DNA of 42,205 nucleotides from a virus. The notes under the pieces were generated by a model that worked only from the letters and a program-made list of their open reading frames with translations, was not told the origin of the DNA and did no database searches. Below, piece by piece: positions 25,391-32,857 of the stretch. Positions within the stretch are counted from its first letter, which is position 1; every line of letters begins with the position of its first letter. Location: the IMG/VR virus record IMGVR_UViG_3300040751_000152, positions 1-42,205 of that record. One strand, given 5' to 3'. Position numbers and translations under genes: made by a program.

Positions 25391-25795
25391 CTACTCAGCC
25401 AGCCATTCATCTGGGATGGTCCGATTAGCGAACTTGAAGCCGTGTTTCTCGCACCACTGTGCATAGGTGGTCTTGGACCCCTTGTAGAGTTTGGCGTTCA
25501 TGTTGCTGAATACGAACCTGATCTCAATGTCAGGATGTTGAGTCTTCAAAAGAAGATGCTTCTGTCGCTCTTGCGGTAAGAAGCGTCCCTTTCCTTCCAC
25601 ATAAAAATACCGCCCAGAGGCGGTGATGATCTTGAAGTCAGGTGTGTACTTGGATTGTCGTTCAGGCCAGACGTAATGGATCTTCTCTCTCTCGTAGATG
25701 ACCTCTTTACCTGCCTCTTTTAGCTGTTCTGCTATCTTAATCTCTAGTCCACTCCTGTAGCCATATTTCCAAGCGGCCTTAGAAATCGAAGCCAT
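25391..25795 (-). CDS. Endonuclease I (T7 gp3-like Holliday junction resolvase)
   Basis: 134 aa from ATG 25795 (MASISKAAWKYGYRSGLE); another ATG six codons upstream is in frame. The catalytic set of T7 endonuclease I is present: E18, D53 in KYTPDF, E67 and K69 in YVEGKG. The C-terminal YKGSKTTYAQWCEKHGFKFA followed by IP.EW is also family-typical. It cleaves branched DNA before packaging and helps degrade host DNA. The start overlaps the SSB C-terminal codons by 17 bp without a clear ribosome-binding site, so it is probably coupled. Confidence 0.92.
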   Translation of the reverse strand: MASISKAAWKYGYRSGLEIKIAEQLKEAGKEVIYEREKIHYVWPERQSKYTPDFKIITASGRYFYVEGKGRFLPQERQKHLLLKTQHPDIEIRFVFSNMNAKLYKGSKTTYAQWCEKHGFKFANRTIPDEWLAE

Positions 25796-26318
25796 CGTTA
25801 TCACTAGCATCATTATCAGAGCTAGATGAAGATGCAGATGCTACATAGCCACCCTCGATAGCCTCAAAGCCTTCAGAGTCACCTCCAGTGCTTTCAGCTA
25901 ATTCGATCAGCTGGACCGCTAACAGCGTCATGCCGACACCGTAGTTAGCGCCTTTGTCGTAACTAAACACATCACCTTTGACTTTAGCGATTGTGCCGCC
26001 CCAGACTTGTGGGATGTCACCGACAATAGGATTGCCTTGGCTGTCCACGAGTTTAGGTGCGTATTTGCTTTTCATGTTGAAGATGATCTCACCAGTCGTG
26101 TCGTCCTTCTTGAACGGCAAGCGGCCCTTCTCTGCTTTCTTACCAAGCTCGTCTTTTGCAAACTCTTGGATAGACGCGATGAGGTCTTTTGCATCTTCAG
26201 GCTTCACGCTAATGCTAGTCTTGTAGACACCTTCTTCATTGAATTTAGTGTCTGGCTTATTCAACCAAGGATACTGAAGTGTTCCTTGTGATGTTTTGTA
26301 TTTCAGTTTTGATGCCAT
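25779..26318 (-). CDS. Single-stranded DNA-binding protein (T7 gp2.5-like)
   Basis: 179 aa from ATG 26318, preceded by AAGGAGAGTATCG; an upstream in-frame ATG at 26339 lacks such a site. An OB-fold-like body (LKYKTSQGTLQYPWLNKPDT, GVYKTSISV, then GEIIFNMKSKYAPKLVDSQG) ends in an acidic, Ser/Asp-rich tail whose last residue is Phe (SDNDASDNDGFDF). This is the gp2.5 arrangement in which the aromatic tail contacts polymerase and helicase. It is similar to proteins annotated DUF2815. Confidence 0.85.
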   Translation of the reverse strand: MASKLKYKTSQGTLQYPWLNKPDTKFNEEGVYKTSISVKPEDAKDLIASIQEFAKDELGKKAEKGRLPFKKDDTTGEIIFNMKSKYAPKLVDSQGNPIVGDIPQVWGGTIAKVKGDVFSYDKGANYGVGMTLLAVQLIELAESTGGDSEGFEAIEGGYVASASSSSSDNDASDNDGFDF

Positions 26319-26493
26319 CGATACTCTCCTTTTCGGCATTGTATTGTTCTTGGTAGGTGCTGTTTGGCGGCTGATCCAAGGCAGTTAGCTGGATGCCTAG
26401 CTCGTCAGCCTCTGCCAATAGATCAACAGGAACAGCCCGACCCTGCATTTCGCAAAGTCGAGCTAGTTCAAGCACCCGTTCTTTAGGGTGCAT
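26257..26493 (-). CDS. 78-aa hypothetical protein overlapping the SSB gene
   Basis: 78 aa from ATG 26493 (CAGGAGTGAAT ribosome-binding site). The N-terminal ~40 residues form a helical segment (MHPKERVLELARLCEMQGRA, VPVDLLAEADELGI). The C-terminal ~20 residues are encoded inside the SSB gene start in another frame (62-bp overlap), so this tail is overprinted. It follows the RNA polymerase stop by 23 bp. No known family recognised; a small regulator of replication or host takeover is only a guess. Confidence 0.6.
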   Translation of the reverse strand: MHPKERVLELARLCEMQGRAVPVDLLAEADELGIQLTALDQPPNSTYQEQYNAEKESIDGIKTEIQNITRNTSVSLVE

Positions 26494-26516
26494 ATTCACT
26501 CCTGTGGTTTAGTCGA

Positions 26517-29210
26517 TCATAAGAAGCAGTATTTGCTTTCCATGACCTCATTGATGTCGAGTGTTCCTTTTGCAGGAACCTCTGGGAATACTGCTTTCTC
26601 TGGCTGGTCTAGCTGGTCTTTGACTTGTTCTAGTAGCTCAGAGAAGATACAGCGATCTTCGTATTGCTCAATGAAGGCTTCACGGACAGCTTGATACATT
26701 GCTCCTGTTTCAGCAGGTGTCGTTCCAAAGCTATCATGGATCATAAAGAAGTCTGTGATCCCATACTTGTCGAAGCACTTTAGTACAGTTGCGTGAAGGT
26801 GACTCGAGTCCAACCCATGCACAAAGTTAGGCGCAATGGATGATGCACTCTTTGTCTTGTTTACCTCACGCTCATTCATGACCTCGATACTTAGCTTCTT
26901 GCGTACAAGAGGCTCGTACTTTCGGTCATGTAGGAAAACCATGACTGGTTTAACCCTATTCTTTGTGTAACGCTGGCTAATGGGAAAACCCATAGGTGTC
27001 GTCCAGCGCATTAGCTTACCTTCGTCTGAACAAAGGTTACTTAGTTTCTTTAGAAAGCCCATGCCCTCAGAGGCACTCAGGATAACGCTCGTTACAGCTG
27101 ACCAGCTTTTCTTTGCTAGATAGCCAGCCGCTTGCCATCCTTCGTCTGGACCTGTGCTTTCTCCCTCCTTGTTGAAGCCCTCGACCTCAAACGGATTATG
27201 TTCGTTGCCCTCCCAGCCTTCACCAGCCAAGACAGCATCATTGATAGGACCCATAAAGTCCTGCATGATCTGTTTCCTAAAGCCAAACATATTGGATGAA
27301 TATGAGAAGGTCATCACGTTACGCTTTAAGGTCTTGCGGCCTACTCTGAACTTGGCCCAAGCCTCGCTAATGTCGTCTGGCTTTGCTTCTTCTTTGATAG
27401 AGTCTCGCACTACAGACGCTACAGCCTCGTAGATGTCCTGTGGACGCTCTTGAGGCGTTAGGTTGACTAGGAACCCCTCTTCGGCAGACCTCAGCATACC
27501 AGCGTAATGTTGGACGCCAGAGTTCGACCCATCGAGTCCAATGGGAAACCCTGACTCGTATGTGTCGCCATAAGTGATGATGTTAGCTAACTCAAAGCAA
27601 GCCGCGAGGAATTGAAAAGGCTTGTCTGCATGGCCCCAGTAGAGCTTGTCAGGGTCATTACCTTTGAAGTGTCCTTTGAAGTCTCGAGCGATGTTGCAGA
27701 TCTTCTCTTGATTGTCCTCGACCCACTTTAGGCGCGCCTCGATTGGCTGTTTGCTGATCTTATTAAAGTCACCTAAATCTGCCAGCTTGATAGCCATCCA
27801 CAGCGTCCCTTGCTCACCTACAGGCTTCTTGTTGTGCAGTAAGAATAGAGCTTTGATGTGGTCTGCTCTGTGATGTGAGAAGCTAGGAATAGGATAGACT
27901 CGACCCCGAAAGTCCCACGAGTGAGGCAGATAGAAAGCCTTGGTTTCTAGTGTCGCTAATTCTCGGGCCAACGGTAGATCATACTTCTCCATGACCAAGC
28001 GATCTCCATCGATCTGCCTGTTCTTCTGGATGACCTTCCTTTGTTTCATTCTCCAATACTTCTGTTGCTTAGTGTCCAGAGTGTCGTAGTTATCAGGAAA
28101 GACAATATCAGCAAGATGATCTTTCCTCGGGAACTTACCAACTGAAACACCTTGTTCCCAAGCCCACTCCAGAGCCGCTAGGATTGGTGTGTTGATCTCC
28201 AGTGGTGTCGATTGGATTAGGTTAAGAGCATCCAGCATAGGTTGCATAGTACCATTCTTGATGCCGCGCTTGATGTCTTGGATCTGTTGACCTGTCGCAC
28301 CTCGGACCAGCGGCACCTGTGACGCCAATGACACCTCGTAATAACACCCAGCTGTCCTCTCGTGTGGGTTCACTGTCGTCATGTCGTCAAAGGTTTTCCA
28401 CTCGACCGGAGCGACAATCATGGGACTAAAAACCGGAGCTTGCCAGCTGGCTGACTCTTGTAGGTCAGACAATCGATCATTAGCACCTTTCTGTAGTCCT
28501 ATCCTGATTGTCTCGCGTGGTTTACCTGCTTTGTCCTTCCTGCGTTCCGTCCACTCCTCGAACAGATCTGTAGCGTGGAAGACAGCATTGTAGAGAAGAG
28601 AACCTACTTTAGCTCTTGTATCCTCGGGCCACGACTCTTTCTTATGTCCTTCCTTGGCGGCTATAGCCTTCATGGCTTTAACTCGGTACCGCATCGAGGA
28701 ATGATCCTTCTTGACCTTCTCTAAAACACGCTTTTCTAGGTCACTGTCCCGAGATCTAAGCCAGATACCCCAGTTCTCCATCTCAACGAAGCGTCCAAGG
28801 TTGACCAGTGTCTTGTTACGAGACAGGCCCATAGAGGCCGCATCCAACATCACAGACAAGGCAATGATTGATAATGTCTGTACAGGAACGTCTTGAATGT
28901 AAGGCATCCAAGTGAACTGTCGTCCTACACCTTCCAAACTCGTGTTGATCACTTTAGACAGGTAGTCCATGACCCCTGCCTGTTCATCTGTAATGATCCT
29001 GTTCCCCTCGTTCTGTGTAGACAGGTTACGAGTCTTCTCAAGCTTGTCGAGGTAACGCTGACGCCCAGCCTCTTGCATCTCAAGTTCACGCTTGAGTTCT
29101 AAAGAGTAAACATCAGTTAGTGTCGTTGTCAGTTTTAGATTACGAAGTGCATCAAAACCTTTGTTGATGCTATAGGCGTTATTATCTTGTGATGTTTCAT
29201 TTGAGAACAT
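26517..29210 (-). CDS. Single-subunit DNA-directed RNA polymerase (T7 gp1-like)
   Basis: 897 aa from ATG 29210, with GGAG nine bases upstream; an ATG at 29225 lacks a ribosome-binding site. Catalytic motifs match T7 RNAP: motif A GLDGSNSGVQHYAG (D560, T7 D537), motif B LKRNVMTFSYSSNMFGF (K629 and Y637, T7 K631/Y639) and motif C MIHDSFGTTPA (D826, T7 D812). The C-terminus is DINEVMESKYCFL, comparable to T7 ...FAFA. It should transcribe phage genes from its own promoters. A 19-bp element shared with the late-arm control region lies 46 bp upstream of the start. Confidence 0.96.
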   Translation of the reverse strand: MFSNETSQDNNAYSINKGFDALRNLKLTTTLTDVYSLELKRELEMQEAGRQRYLDKLEKTRNLSTQNEGNRIITDEQAGVMDYLSKVINTSLEGVGRQFTWMPYIQDVPVQTLSIIALSVMLDAASMGLSRNKTLVNLGRFVEMENWGIWLRSRDSDLEKRVLEKVKKDHSSMRYRVKAMKAIAAKEGHKKESWPEDTRAKVGSLLYNAVFHATDLFEEWTERRKDKAGKPRETIRIGLQKGANDRLSDLQESASWQAPVFSPMIVAPVEWKTFDDMTTVNPHERTAGCYYEVSLASQVPLVRGATGQQIQDIKRGIKNGTMQPMLDALNLIQSTPLEINTPILAALEWAWEQGVSVGKFPRKDHLADIVFPDNYDTLDTKQQKYWRMKQRKVIQKNRQIDGDRLVMEKYDLPLARELATLETKAFYLPHSWDFRGRVYPIPSFSHHRADHIKALFLLHNKKPVGEQGTLWMAIKLADLGDFNKISKQPIEARLKWVEDNQEKICNIARDFKGHFKGNDPDKLYWGHADKPFQFLAACFELANIITYGDTYESGFPIGLDGSNSGVQHYAGMLRSAEEGFLVNLTPQERPQDIYEAVASVVRDSIKEEAKPDDISEAWAKFRVGRKTLKRNVMTFSYSSNMFGFRKQIMQDFMGPINDAVLAGEGWEGNEHNPFEVEGFNKEGESTGPDEGWQAAGYLAKKSWSAVTSVILSASEGMGFLKKLSNLCSDEGKLMRWTTPMGFPISQRYTKNRVKPVMVFLHDRKYEPLVRKKLSIEVMNEREVNKTKSASSIAPNFVHGLDSSHLHATVLKCFDKYGITDFFMIHDSFGTTPAETGAMYQAVREAFIEQYEDRCIFSELLEQVKDQLDQPEKAVFPEVPAKGTLDINEVMESKYCFL

Positions 29211-29255
29211 ACTAGAACACTCCATAGACAGTCATGTGTTAGCGATAGCTGTTAG

Positions 29256-29274
29256 CTATGCAGTTACACAATTC
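29256..29274 (-). promoter_or_regulatory. Copy A of 19-bp element, leftward, upstream of RNA polymerase gene
   Basis: Read leftward the sequence is GAATTGTGTAACTGCATAG, identical to plus-strand 34103-34121. It lies in the 96-bp gap between the 49-codon gene and the RNA polymerase start and points towards the polymerase gene. A phage-RNAP promoter or a repressor operator fits best. The two copies are also 19-bp inverted repeats around 4.8 kb that include the integrase. Confidence 0.55.
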
Positions 29275-29306
29275 CAAGTTACTGATTTACTTAGATAATG
29301 AGATGT

Positions 29307-29456
29307 CTATGAAGTGACTAAATTGTGGGTATTCTGGCTAATACAAAGGCCCATGAAGCCGTAGTTTACACGGGTTGTCTCTGGTTCGACTCGGTTTCCA
29401 AGAAGCAGACGCACAAGATAGCGCGACCACTTAAATAGCTTGTTAAACTCCATCAT
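29307..29456 (-). CDS. 49-aa small basic protein between integrase and RNA polymerase
   Basis: A 49-aa ORF found in the gap: MMEFNKLFKWSRYLVRLLLG, then NRVEPETTRVNYGFMGLCIS, ending QNTHNLVTS. It has an excellent ribosome-binding site (AAAGGAGTAAAA before ATGATG at 29456). The first 20 residues form an amphipathic, Arg/Lys-rich helix. It is alone between the integrase stop and the 19-bp element. Unrecognised; small phage proteins placed before the RNA polymerase are often host-takeover factors, but that is inference. Confidence 0.6.
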   Translation of the reverse strand: MMEFNKLFKWSRYLVRLLLGNRVEPETTRVNYGFMGLCISQNTHNLVTS

Positions 29457-29504
29457 TTTTACTCCTTTGTATCAGACCACATTCTCCCTTGATGTGGTTT
29501 AGTG

Positions 29505-29510
29505 ATTATA
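29505..29510 (-). promoter_or_regulatory. Possible -10 box of a leftward host-type promoter
   Basis: TATAAT reads leftward here (context CTATATAATCAC), 49 bp before the ATG of the 49-codon gene and just after the integrase stop. No good -35 lies 16-18 bp upstream, so it would be a weak or activated promoter. It could give host-RNAP expression of the small gene and the RNA polymerase separately from the lysogeny operon. Confidence 0.3.
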
Positions 29511-29528
29511 TAGAACAAAACAAGAACA

Positions 29529-30398
29529 CTAGGCGTGTTTCATTTGCCTTGCAACCTCTTTCATAGTCGCTGTCTTAATCTTGATGTACTTGGCTGTCGT
29601 AGCGGTGTCGCGGTGTCCCAGCATCAAAGCTATAACTGCCGAATTTAGATTTAGATCGTTTGCCATCTTTGTGGCGGCAGTATGTCTAAAGACATGAAAG
29701 ACGAACTCTTTGTCTCTCGGTGCCACCTTCTCTCTTACGCTGTTCCAAGTGTTGTAAAAAGCCTTTTGTGCCGTAGCCCAGTTAAAGGCTGATAGAGAAT
29801 GTCTATTAAGCGCCCGTAGACGCTCACAGGCGGCCCTTGAGTCTTCGTTAAGGGGAACATACCTCGGATCCCCGTTCTTCGTCTCCTTGAGCCATATCCA
29901 GTGAAATCCATCATCATCGATCTCTAACTCTGCCTCGCCCGTGATGACCTTCACAACCTCACCAAGTCTCATTCCGGTATTTAGAGACAGGGTAGCCATG
30001 TCAGCCATCCAAGGCGTATCGCTAGAGCGTAGGAGCCTGATGATCTTGTCTACCTCGATGTCGCTGAAGATCCTCATACGGTGTCGGTCTTCCTTGTAAA
30101 GCTCGGCCCTCAGTGGTCTTGTGATTAGCTCATCCTGATATGCAGCCTTGAAGACCGCACTCACGGCAACAAGGTGTCGGTTAGCTGTCGCCTCGCTCAG
30201 TCCTTTGGCTGTGACAAGGTGGTCCATGTAGACATGCAGATCATTACGCTTGAACTCGTGCAGTCCCATGCCGCCGTAGCCTCGGAACTCAGCGAACTTG
30301 TGACACCGAGACAAAGCCTCGCCTCGGTGTTTGTCGCTTGATTTACGCCAGATGGTCGCCTGATTGTCGCGCAGGAACTCGTTGAATGTTGGCCTCAT
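29529..30398 (-). CDS. int: Tyrosine-family integrase
   Basis: 289 aa from ATG 30398 (GAGGAGTAACGCT ribosome-binding site); the longer open frame upstream overlaps another gene and is not protein-like. It has an N-terminal SAM-like core-binding domain (HEFKRNDLHVYMDHLVTAKG, ANRHLVAVSAVFKAAYQDEL) and a catalytic domain with all active residues: R144 in TGMRLGE, K171, H235-x-x-R238 in HVFRHT, H262 in LGHRD and nucleophile Y271. It indicates a temperate life cycle. Its start overlaps the upstream gene stop as ATGA. No exact attP could be shown; a tRNA-like element at 33668-33754 is a candidate. Confidence 0.93.
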   Translation of the reverse strand: MRPTFNEFLRDNQATIWRKSSDKHRGEALSRCHKFAEFRGYGGMGLHEFKRNDLHVYMDHLVTAKGLSEATANRHLVAVSAVFKAAYQDELITRPLRAELYKEDRHRMRIFSDIEVDKIIRLLRSSDTPWMADMATLSLNTGMRLGEVVKVITGEAELEIDDDGFHWIWLKETKNGDPRYVPLNEDSRAACERLRALNRHSLSAFNWATAQKAFYNTWNSVREKVAPRDKEFVFHVFRHTAATKMANDLNLNSAVIALMLGHRDTATTAKYIKIKTATMKEVARQMKHA

Positions 30399-30814
30399 AG
30401 CGTTACTCCTCTTTTCTCGATGTAAGACAACAACGCTTGCCGCGCCTCGCGTCCGTTCAAACCTCGCAGACCCAGACTCTCGATGTTGTAAATGGTCATG
30501 CATTGTTTCTTGTGGAACCTCGGCACCCTGATGTGGAACCATGACAACCCAAGGCGCAGACCTATGTAGTGACGACTCCATGTCAGGCCGTAGATCTTCC
30601 GTTGCCCCCATTTGTAAATATGCTTTGAATAGTGGAACAAAGACCAGCGGCCTAGCTTCACGGTGCCATGTTCAACCTCGGTGTAGTTGTCCATATAGTC
30701 TGGCTGGTGATAGTAATAGACAGGCTCTAGTGTCGCCTCGTGTGTCGCACCCTCGTGCTGATTGATTGCAGATAGATACTTTTGCACCTTCACGCTCGGT
30801 TGTAGATGTTGCAT
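30395..30814 (-). CDS. 139-aa aromatic-rich hypothetical protein coupled to integrase
   Basis: 139 aa from ATG 30814, with a near-perfect ribosome-binding site (AGGAGGTTTGGG). Rich in Tyr, His, Trp and Arg: MQHLQPSVKVQKYLSAINQH, EPVYYYHQPDYMDNYTEVEH, SRHYIGLRLGLSWFHIRVPR, with a helical C-terminus (GLNGREARQALLSYIEKRG). It overlaps the integrase start by ATGA, so the two are made together. Directionality factor or regulator are possible roles, but no HTH is evident. Confidence 0.65.
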   Translation of the reverse strand: MQHLQPSVKVQKYLSAINQHEGATHEATLEPVYYYHQPDYMDNYTEVEHGTVKLGRWSLFHYSKHIYKWGQRKIYGLTWSRHYIGLRLGLSWFHIRVPRFHKKQCMTIYNIESLGLRGLNGREARQALLSYIEKRGVTL

Positions 30815-30825
30815 CCCAAACCTCC

Positions 30826-31008
30826 TCAAAACAGTGGCACATGACAGAACCCACTCGCCCAAAGGTCTTGGAGTCTGTCGAGTTGTAACTTGAGTGTCGC
30901 GCAGTCCTGCCCGTTCCACTCCATGTCACTGATGATCTCGCGTAGTCGCTTGACCTCGCTCTGGATGTTGAGCAGGTGCGTGTCGGTCTTAATTGGATCA
31001 ATGTACAT
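30826..31008 (-). CDS. 60-aa hypothetical protein with coiled coil
   Basis: 60 aa from ATG 31008 (GAGGAGGCTCACC ribosome-binding site): MYIDPIKTDTHLLNIQSEVK, then RLREIISDMEWNGQDCATLK and LQLDRLQDLWASGF. A heptad-like leucine pattern suggests a dimeric coiled coil. It starts inside the end of the 142-aa gene upstream (11-bp overlap). Function unknown. Confidence 0.65.
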   Translation of the reverse strand: MYIDPIKTDTHLLNIQSEVKRLREIISDMEWNGQDCATLKLQLDRLQDLWASGFCHVPLF

Positions 31009-31426
31009 GGTGAGCCTCCTCAGATGTGTCGCCCTCGCCTCGCCAGTTGTAGGACACAGAGACCCGATCAGGGGTGTAACGCTCATGCACTAAGCCAGCG
31101 ATCATCAGCATCCTTTTGTGCATCTCGCTATTCATCGTGACCCATTCTGTGATGACCTTGACGGTCACATGACCATGCTCACATTGCTCAACCCAAACAG
31201 ATGGGAAATACCTACCAATGTCAGAGTCGTCATGCCACATGGGGTCGGTCTCTACATCCCAAGACATCCCAAGCCCTTTAGGCAGACAAGCCTTGGTGTC
31301 GGCTCCACGTCCCATGATGGCTGATATCTCCATTACAAGGTCAATAGCCTCGGGTGTGATGCTGTTTAATGTGTAGTTTTCCATATCGATCTTGATATCT
31401 TCTGATGACGTGTTTTCTGAAGTCAT
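30998..31426 (-). CDS. 142-aa hypothetical protein
   Basis: 142 aa, acidic: an N-terminal tail rich in Ser/Glu, then NYTLNSITPEAIDLVMEISA, SWDVETDPMWHDDSDIGRYF, HGHVTVKVITEWVTMNSEMH and a His-rich end (EGDTSEEAHHVH). No family recognised. Start overlaps the upstream stop as ATGA, with GGAGACGACACA before the ATG. Part of the coupled leftward array. Confidence 0.65.
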   Translation of the reverse strand: MTSENTSSEDIKIDMENYTLNSITPEAIDLVMEISAIMGRGADTKACLPKGLGMSWDVETDPMWHDDSDIGRYFPSVWVEQCEHGHVTVKVITEWVTMNSEMHKRMLMIAGLVHERYTPDRVSVSYNWRGEGDTSEEAHHVH

Positions 31427-31632
31427 TGTGTCGTCTCCTCATTATCATATGTTTTAGGTGTCGCGGTCTTACAGTGTTGGACCCATGCGTCAGCAAGTGT
31501 CGCCATGCGGCGTAGCTCAGACCGTGCGAAGTCTCGCGCCTCGTGTGAGTCGCCATCAGTTACGATAGCCAGCATCGAGGGAAGCAAAGCCTCCCAAGAT
31601 GGCGTCAGATTGATTGTTTTTGGCTGTGTCAT
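31423..31632 (-). CDS. 69-aa hypothetical protein
   Basis: 69 aa from ATG 31632 (AGGAGG ten bases upstream); a TTG two codons earlier has tighter spacing and could be used. Helical: MTQPKTINLTPSWEALLPSM, then LAIVTDGDSHEARDFARSEL and RRMATLADAWVQHCKTATP. Overlaps its neighbours as ATGA downstream and TAATG upstream. No motif recognised. Confidence 0.65.
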   Translation of the reverse strand: MTQPKTINLTPSWEALLPSMLAIVTDGDSHEARDFARSELRRMATLADAWVQHCKTATPKTYDNEETTQ

Positions 31633-32009
31633 TAGCAATATACCTCCTCACCAAACAAACCCAGTTGAACGATATAGTCGTAGTCATTGGCATCCAGCTG
31701 GCCTATGTCAGTCATGGCTTGCTGTTTGCGCGTGTCGTCTAGCCTGTCGATGCCGTGGTAAATGATGTCGAAAGCAAACCCAGCAAACCAGCTGTCAGTC
31801 TCGCCCTCCTCATGTAGCGTCACAGGAAAGTTACCAGACACAACCGACTGCCCGTCTTTGAGGTCCCAGCGGTTGTGGTCGTAGATGATTTCATCGCACC
31901 ATCCCAGACTGCCAGACTCGATAAAGCCTACCCATACAGCCTCGCATATCTCGGCCCAGCCAGCGGCGTCAGGGCTGTAGACGGTGGTGATCTTTGGTAG
32001 TTCTTTCAT
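31632..32009 (-). CDS. 125-aa hypothetical protein
   Basis: 125 aa, acidic and aromatic: MKELPKITTVYSPDAAGWAE, IIYDHNRWDLKDGQSVVSGN, FAFDIIYHGIDRLDDTRKQQ, DYDYIVQLGLFGEEVYC. Ribosome-binding site AGAGGAGCTTGAGCA. The negative charge is striking and might suggest DNA mimicry, but no homologue is recognised. It overlaps the next gene by one base (TAATG). Confidence 0.65.
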   Translation of the reverse strand: MKELPKITTVYSPDAAGWAEICEAVWVGFIESGSLGWCDEIIYDHNRWDLKDGQSVVSGNFPVTLHEEGETDSWFAGFAFDIIYHGIDRLDDTRKQQAMTDIGQLDANDYDYIVQLGLFGEEVYC

Positions 32010-32012
32010 TGC

Positions 32013-32246
32013 TCAAGCTCCTCTTTCTAGTGTCGGCGTAGCGTCCCACTCGGACCGCTTCATGCGCCATTTGATGTTGGTGATAGGTGTGCAGAGCCGC
32101 ACCCATTTGCGGCCCACGACAGCCCAGACCAACCGACAGCCGCAGACAGGCCACCGCACGTTGTATAGGTCGGCCCTGTACAGCCTCGCGGTGCGCCATG
32201 TGGCCTCGGGTGGTCGTGGGGTTTTCATGCGTTTGCGTCTGGTCAT
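32013..32246 (-). CDS. 77-aa basic Trp/Arg-rich hypothetical protein
   Basis: 77 aa, strongly basic: MTRRKRMKTPRPPEATWRTA, then RLYRADLYNVRWPVCGCRLV and WAVVGRKWVRLCTPITNIKW. Contains CGC and a further Cys. Ribosome-binding site GAGGGCTAGAG, 3 bp after the upstream stop. A nucleic-acid-binding role is suggested by charge only. Confidence 0.6.
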   Translation of the reverse strand: MTRRKRMKTPRPPEATWRTARLYRADLYNVRWPVCGCRLVWAVVGRKWVRLCTPITNIKWRMKRSEWDATPTLERGA

Positions 32247-32248
32247 CT

Positions 32249-32416
32249 CTAGCCCTCTAAGGTCGCGTGGATTAGTGGCGTGAAGAATATGACCAAGCCC
32301 AACACGGCAAAGCCCAGCGGAAAGAATATGCCCAGCTGAAAGCCCGTGATTGCATCCACCACAGCGGCAATCATCATGATCAGGCCAATGGTCATCAATA
32401 GAATGTCGTTAAACAT
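32249..32416 (-). CDS. 55-aa two-TM membrane protein
   Basis: A 55-aa ORF read from the gap: MFNDILLMTIGLIMMIAAVV, then DAITGFQLGIFFPLGFAVLG and LVIFFTPLIHATLEG. Two hydrophobic helices joined by a short turn. It has GGGGAGTGGTGAGC before the ATG, 2 bp separating it from both neighbours, and no other plausible frame. In a lysogeny module such proteins can act in superinfection exclusion; here this is inference. Confidence 0.7.
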   Translation of the reverse strand: MFNDILLMTIGLIMMIAAVVDAITGFQLGIFFPLGFAVLGLVIFFTPLIHATLEG

Positions 32417-32418
32417 GC

Positions 32419-32730
32419 TCACCACTCCCCATCGCGTACAGGTCTACGGTCAGAAGCTCTAAAGGCCCAATCAGCGGCAAGCTCCTCGCTAAAGACGTTC
32501 ATGATCTCAGCAAGTTGCTCCGGCAGGGTGTCGCGGTGGATGTGTCGCGCTAGGTCCTTGTCACAATAGAGTGTCGTGCCATCAGCAAGAGACGCATAGG
32601 CGCACCACTTGCCACCTTCGTTCGACACATGCCAACGGTGGTCGATCCTGTGGCCTTGCCCACGGTCAACAGACACTGCAAGCAAGCCTTGTGATGATGT
32701 GAAAACCTTGATTTGATCAGCTGTAATCAT
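32419..32730 (-). CDS. 103-aa hypothetical protein
   Basis: 103 aa from ATG 32730 (AGGGGGTGCGTC). Sequence: MITADQIKVFTSSQGLLAVS, HRIDHRWHVSNEGGKWCAYA, DGTTLYCDKDLARHIHRDTL, ending FRASDRRPVRDGEW. Mixed alpha/beta, neutral to basic. Its start overlaps the 42-codon gene as ATGA. No family recognised. Confidence 0.65.
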   Translation of the reverse strand: MITADQIKVFTSSQGLLAVSVDRGQGHRIDHRWHVSNEGGKWCAYASLADGTTLYCDKDLARHIHRDTLPEQLAEIMNVFSEELAADWAFRASDRRPVRDGEW

Positions 32731-32855
32731 GACGCACCCCCTAGCTTTACCATCAGCGCCCAATAGGTGTACTCAGGCCCCCAGATGCCTAGCCACGGCA
32801 AGGTCGCCGCGACTAGGAACAAGGTGGCAAGGATGTTCTGAATGATGCTTTTCAT
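32727..32855 (-). CDS. 42-aa single-TM or exported peptide
   Basis: A 42-aa ORF read from the gap: MKSIIQNILATLFLVAATLP, then WLGIWGPEYTYWALMVKLGG and AS. One hydrophobic N-terminal segment after a Lys, like a membrane anchor or signal peptide. Ribosome-binding site GAGGAGTGCATAATC, and an ATGA overlap with the next gene. Function unknown. Confidence 0.6.
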   Translation of the reverse strand: MKSIIQNILATLFLVAATLPWLGIWGPEYTYWALMVKLGGAS

Positions 32856-32857
32856 GA

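Noticed and set aside
25369-25464. A 32-residue N-terminal extension of the primase-helicase
   Set aside because: It runs over the endonuclease gene and lacks a ribosome-binding site; the zinc finger begins normally after ATG 25368.
26517-29210. Several open frames on the plus strand opposite the RNA polymerase gene
   Set aside because: They have no ribosome-binding sites, low-complexity Ser/Arg-rich translations and lie antisense to a clearly conserved gene.
30399-30611. A 71-residue N-terminal extension of the integrase
   Set aside because: It overlaps the coupled 139-aa gene, reads as non-protein-like sequence, and the ATG at 30398 has a strong ribosome-binding site.
30672-31001. A 109-codon leftward frame overlapping two small genes
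   Set aside because: The neighbouring frames have far better ribosome-binding sites and coupled ends; this translation is Arg/Ser-rich noise.
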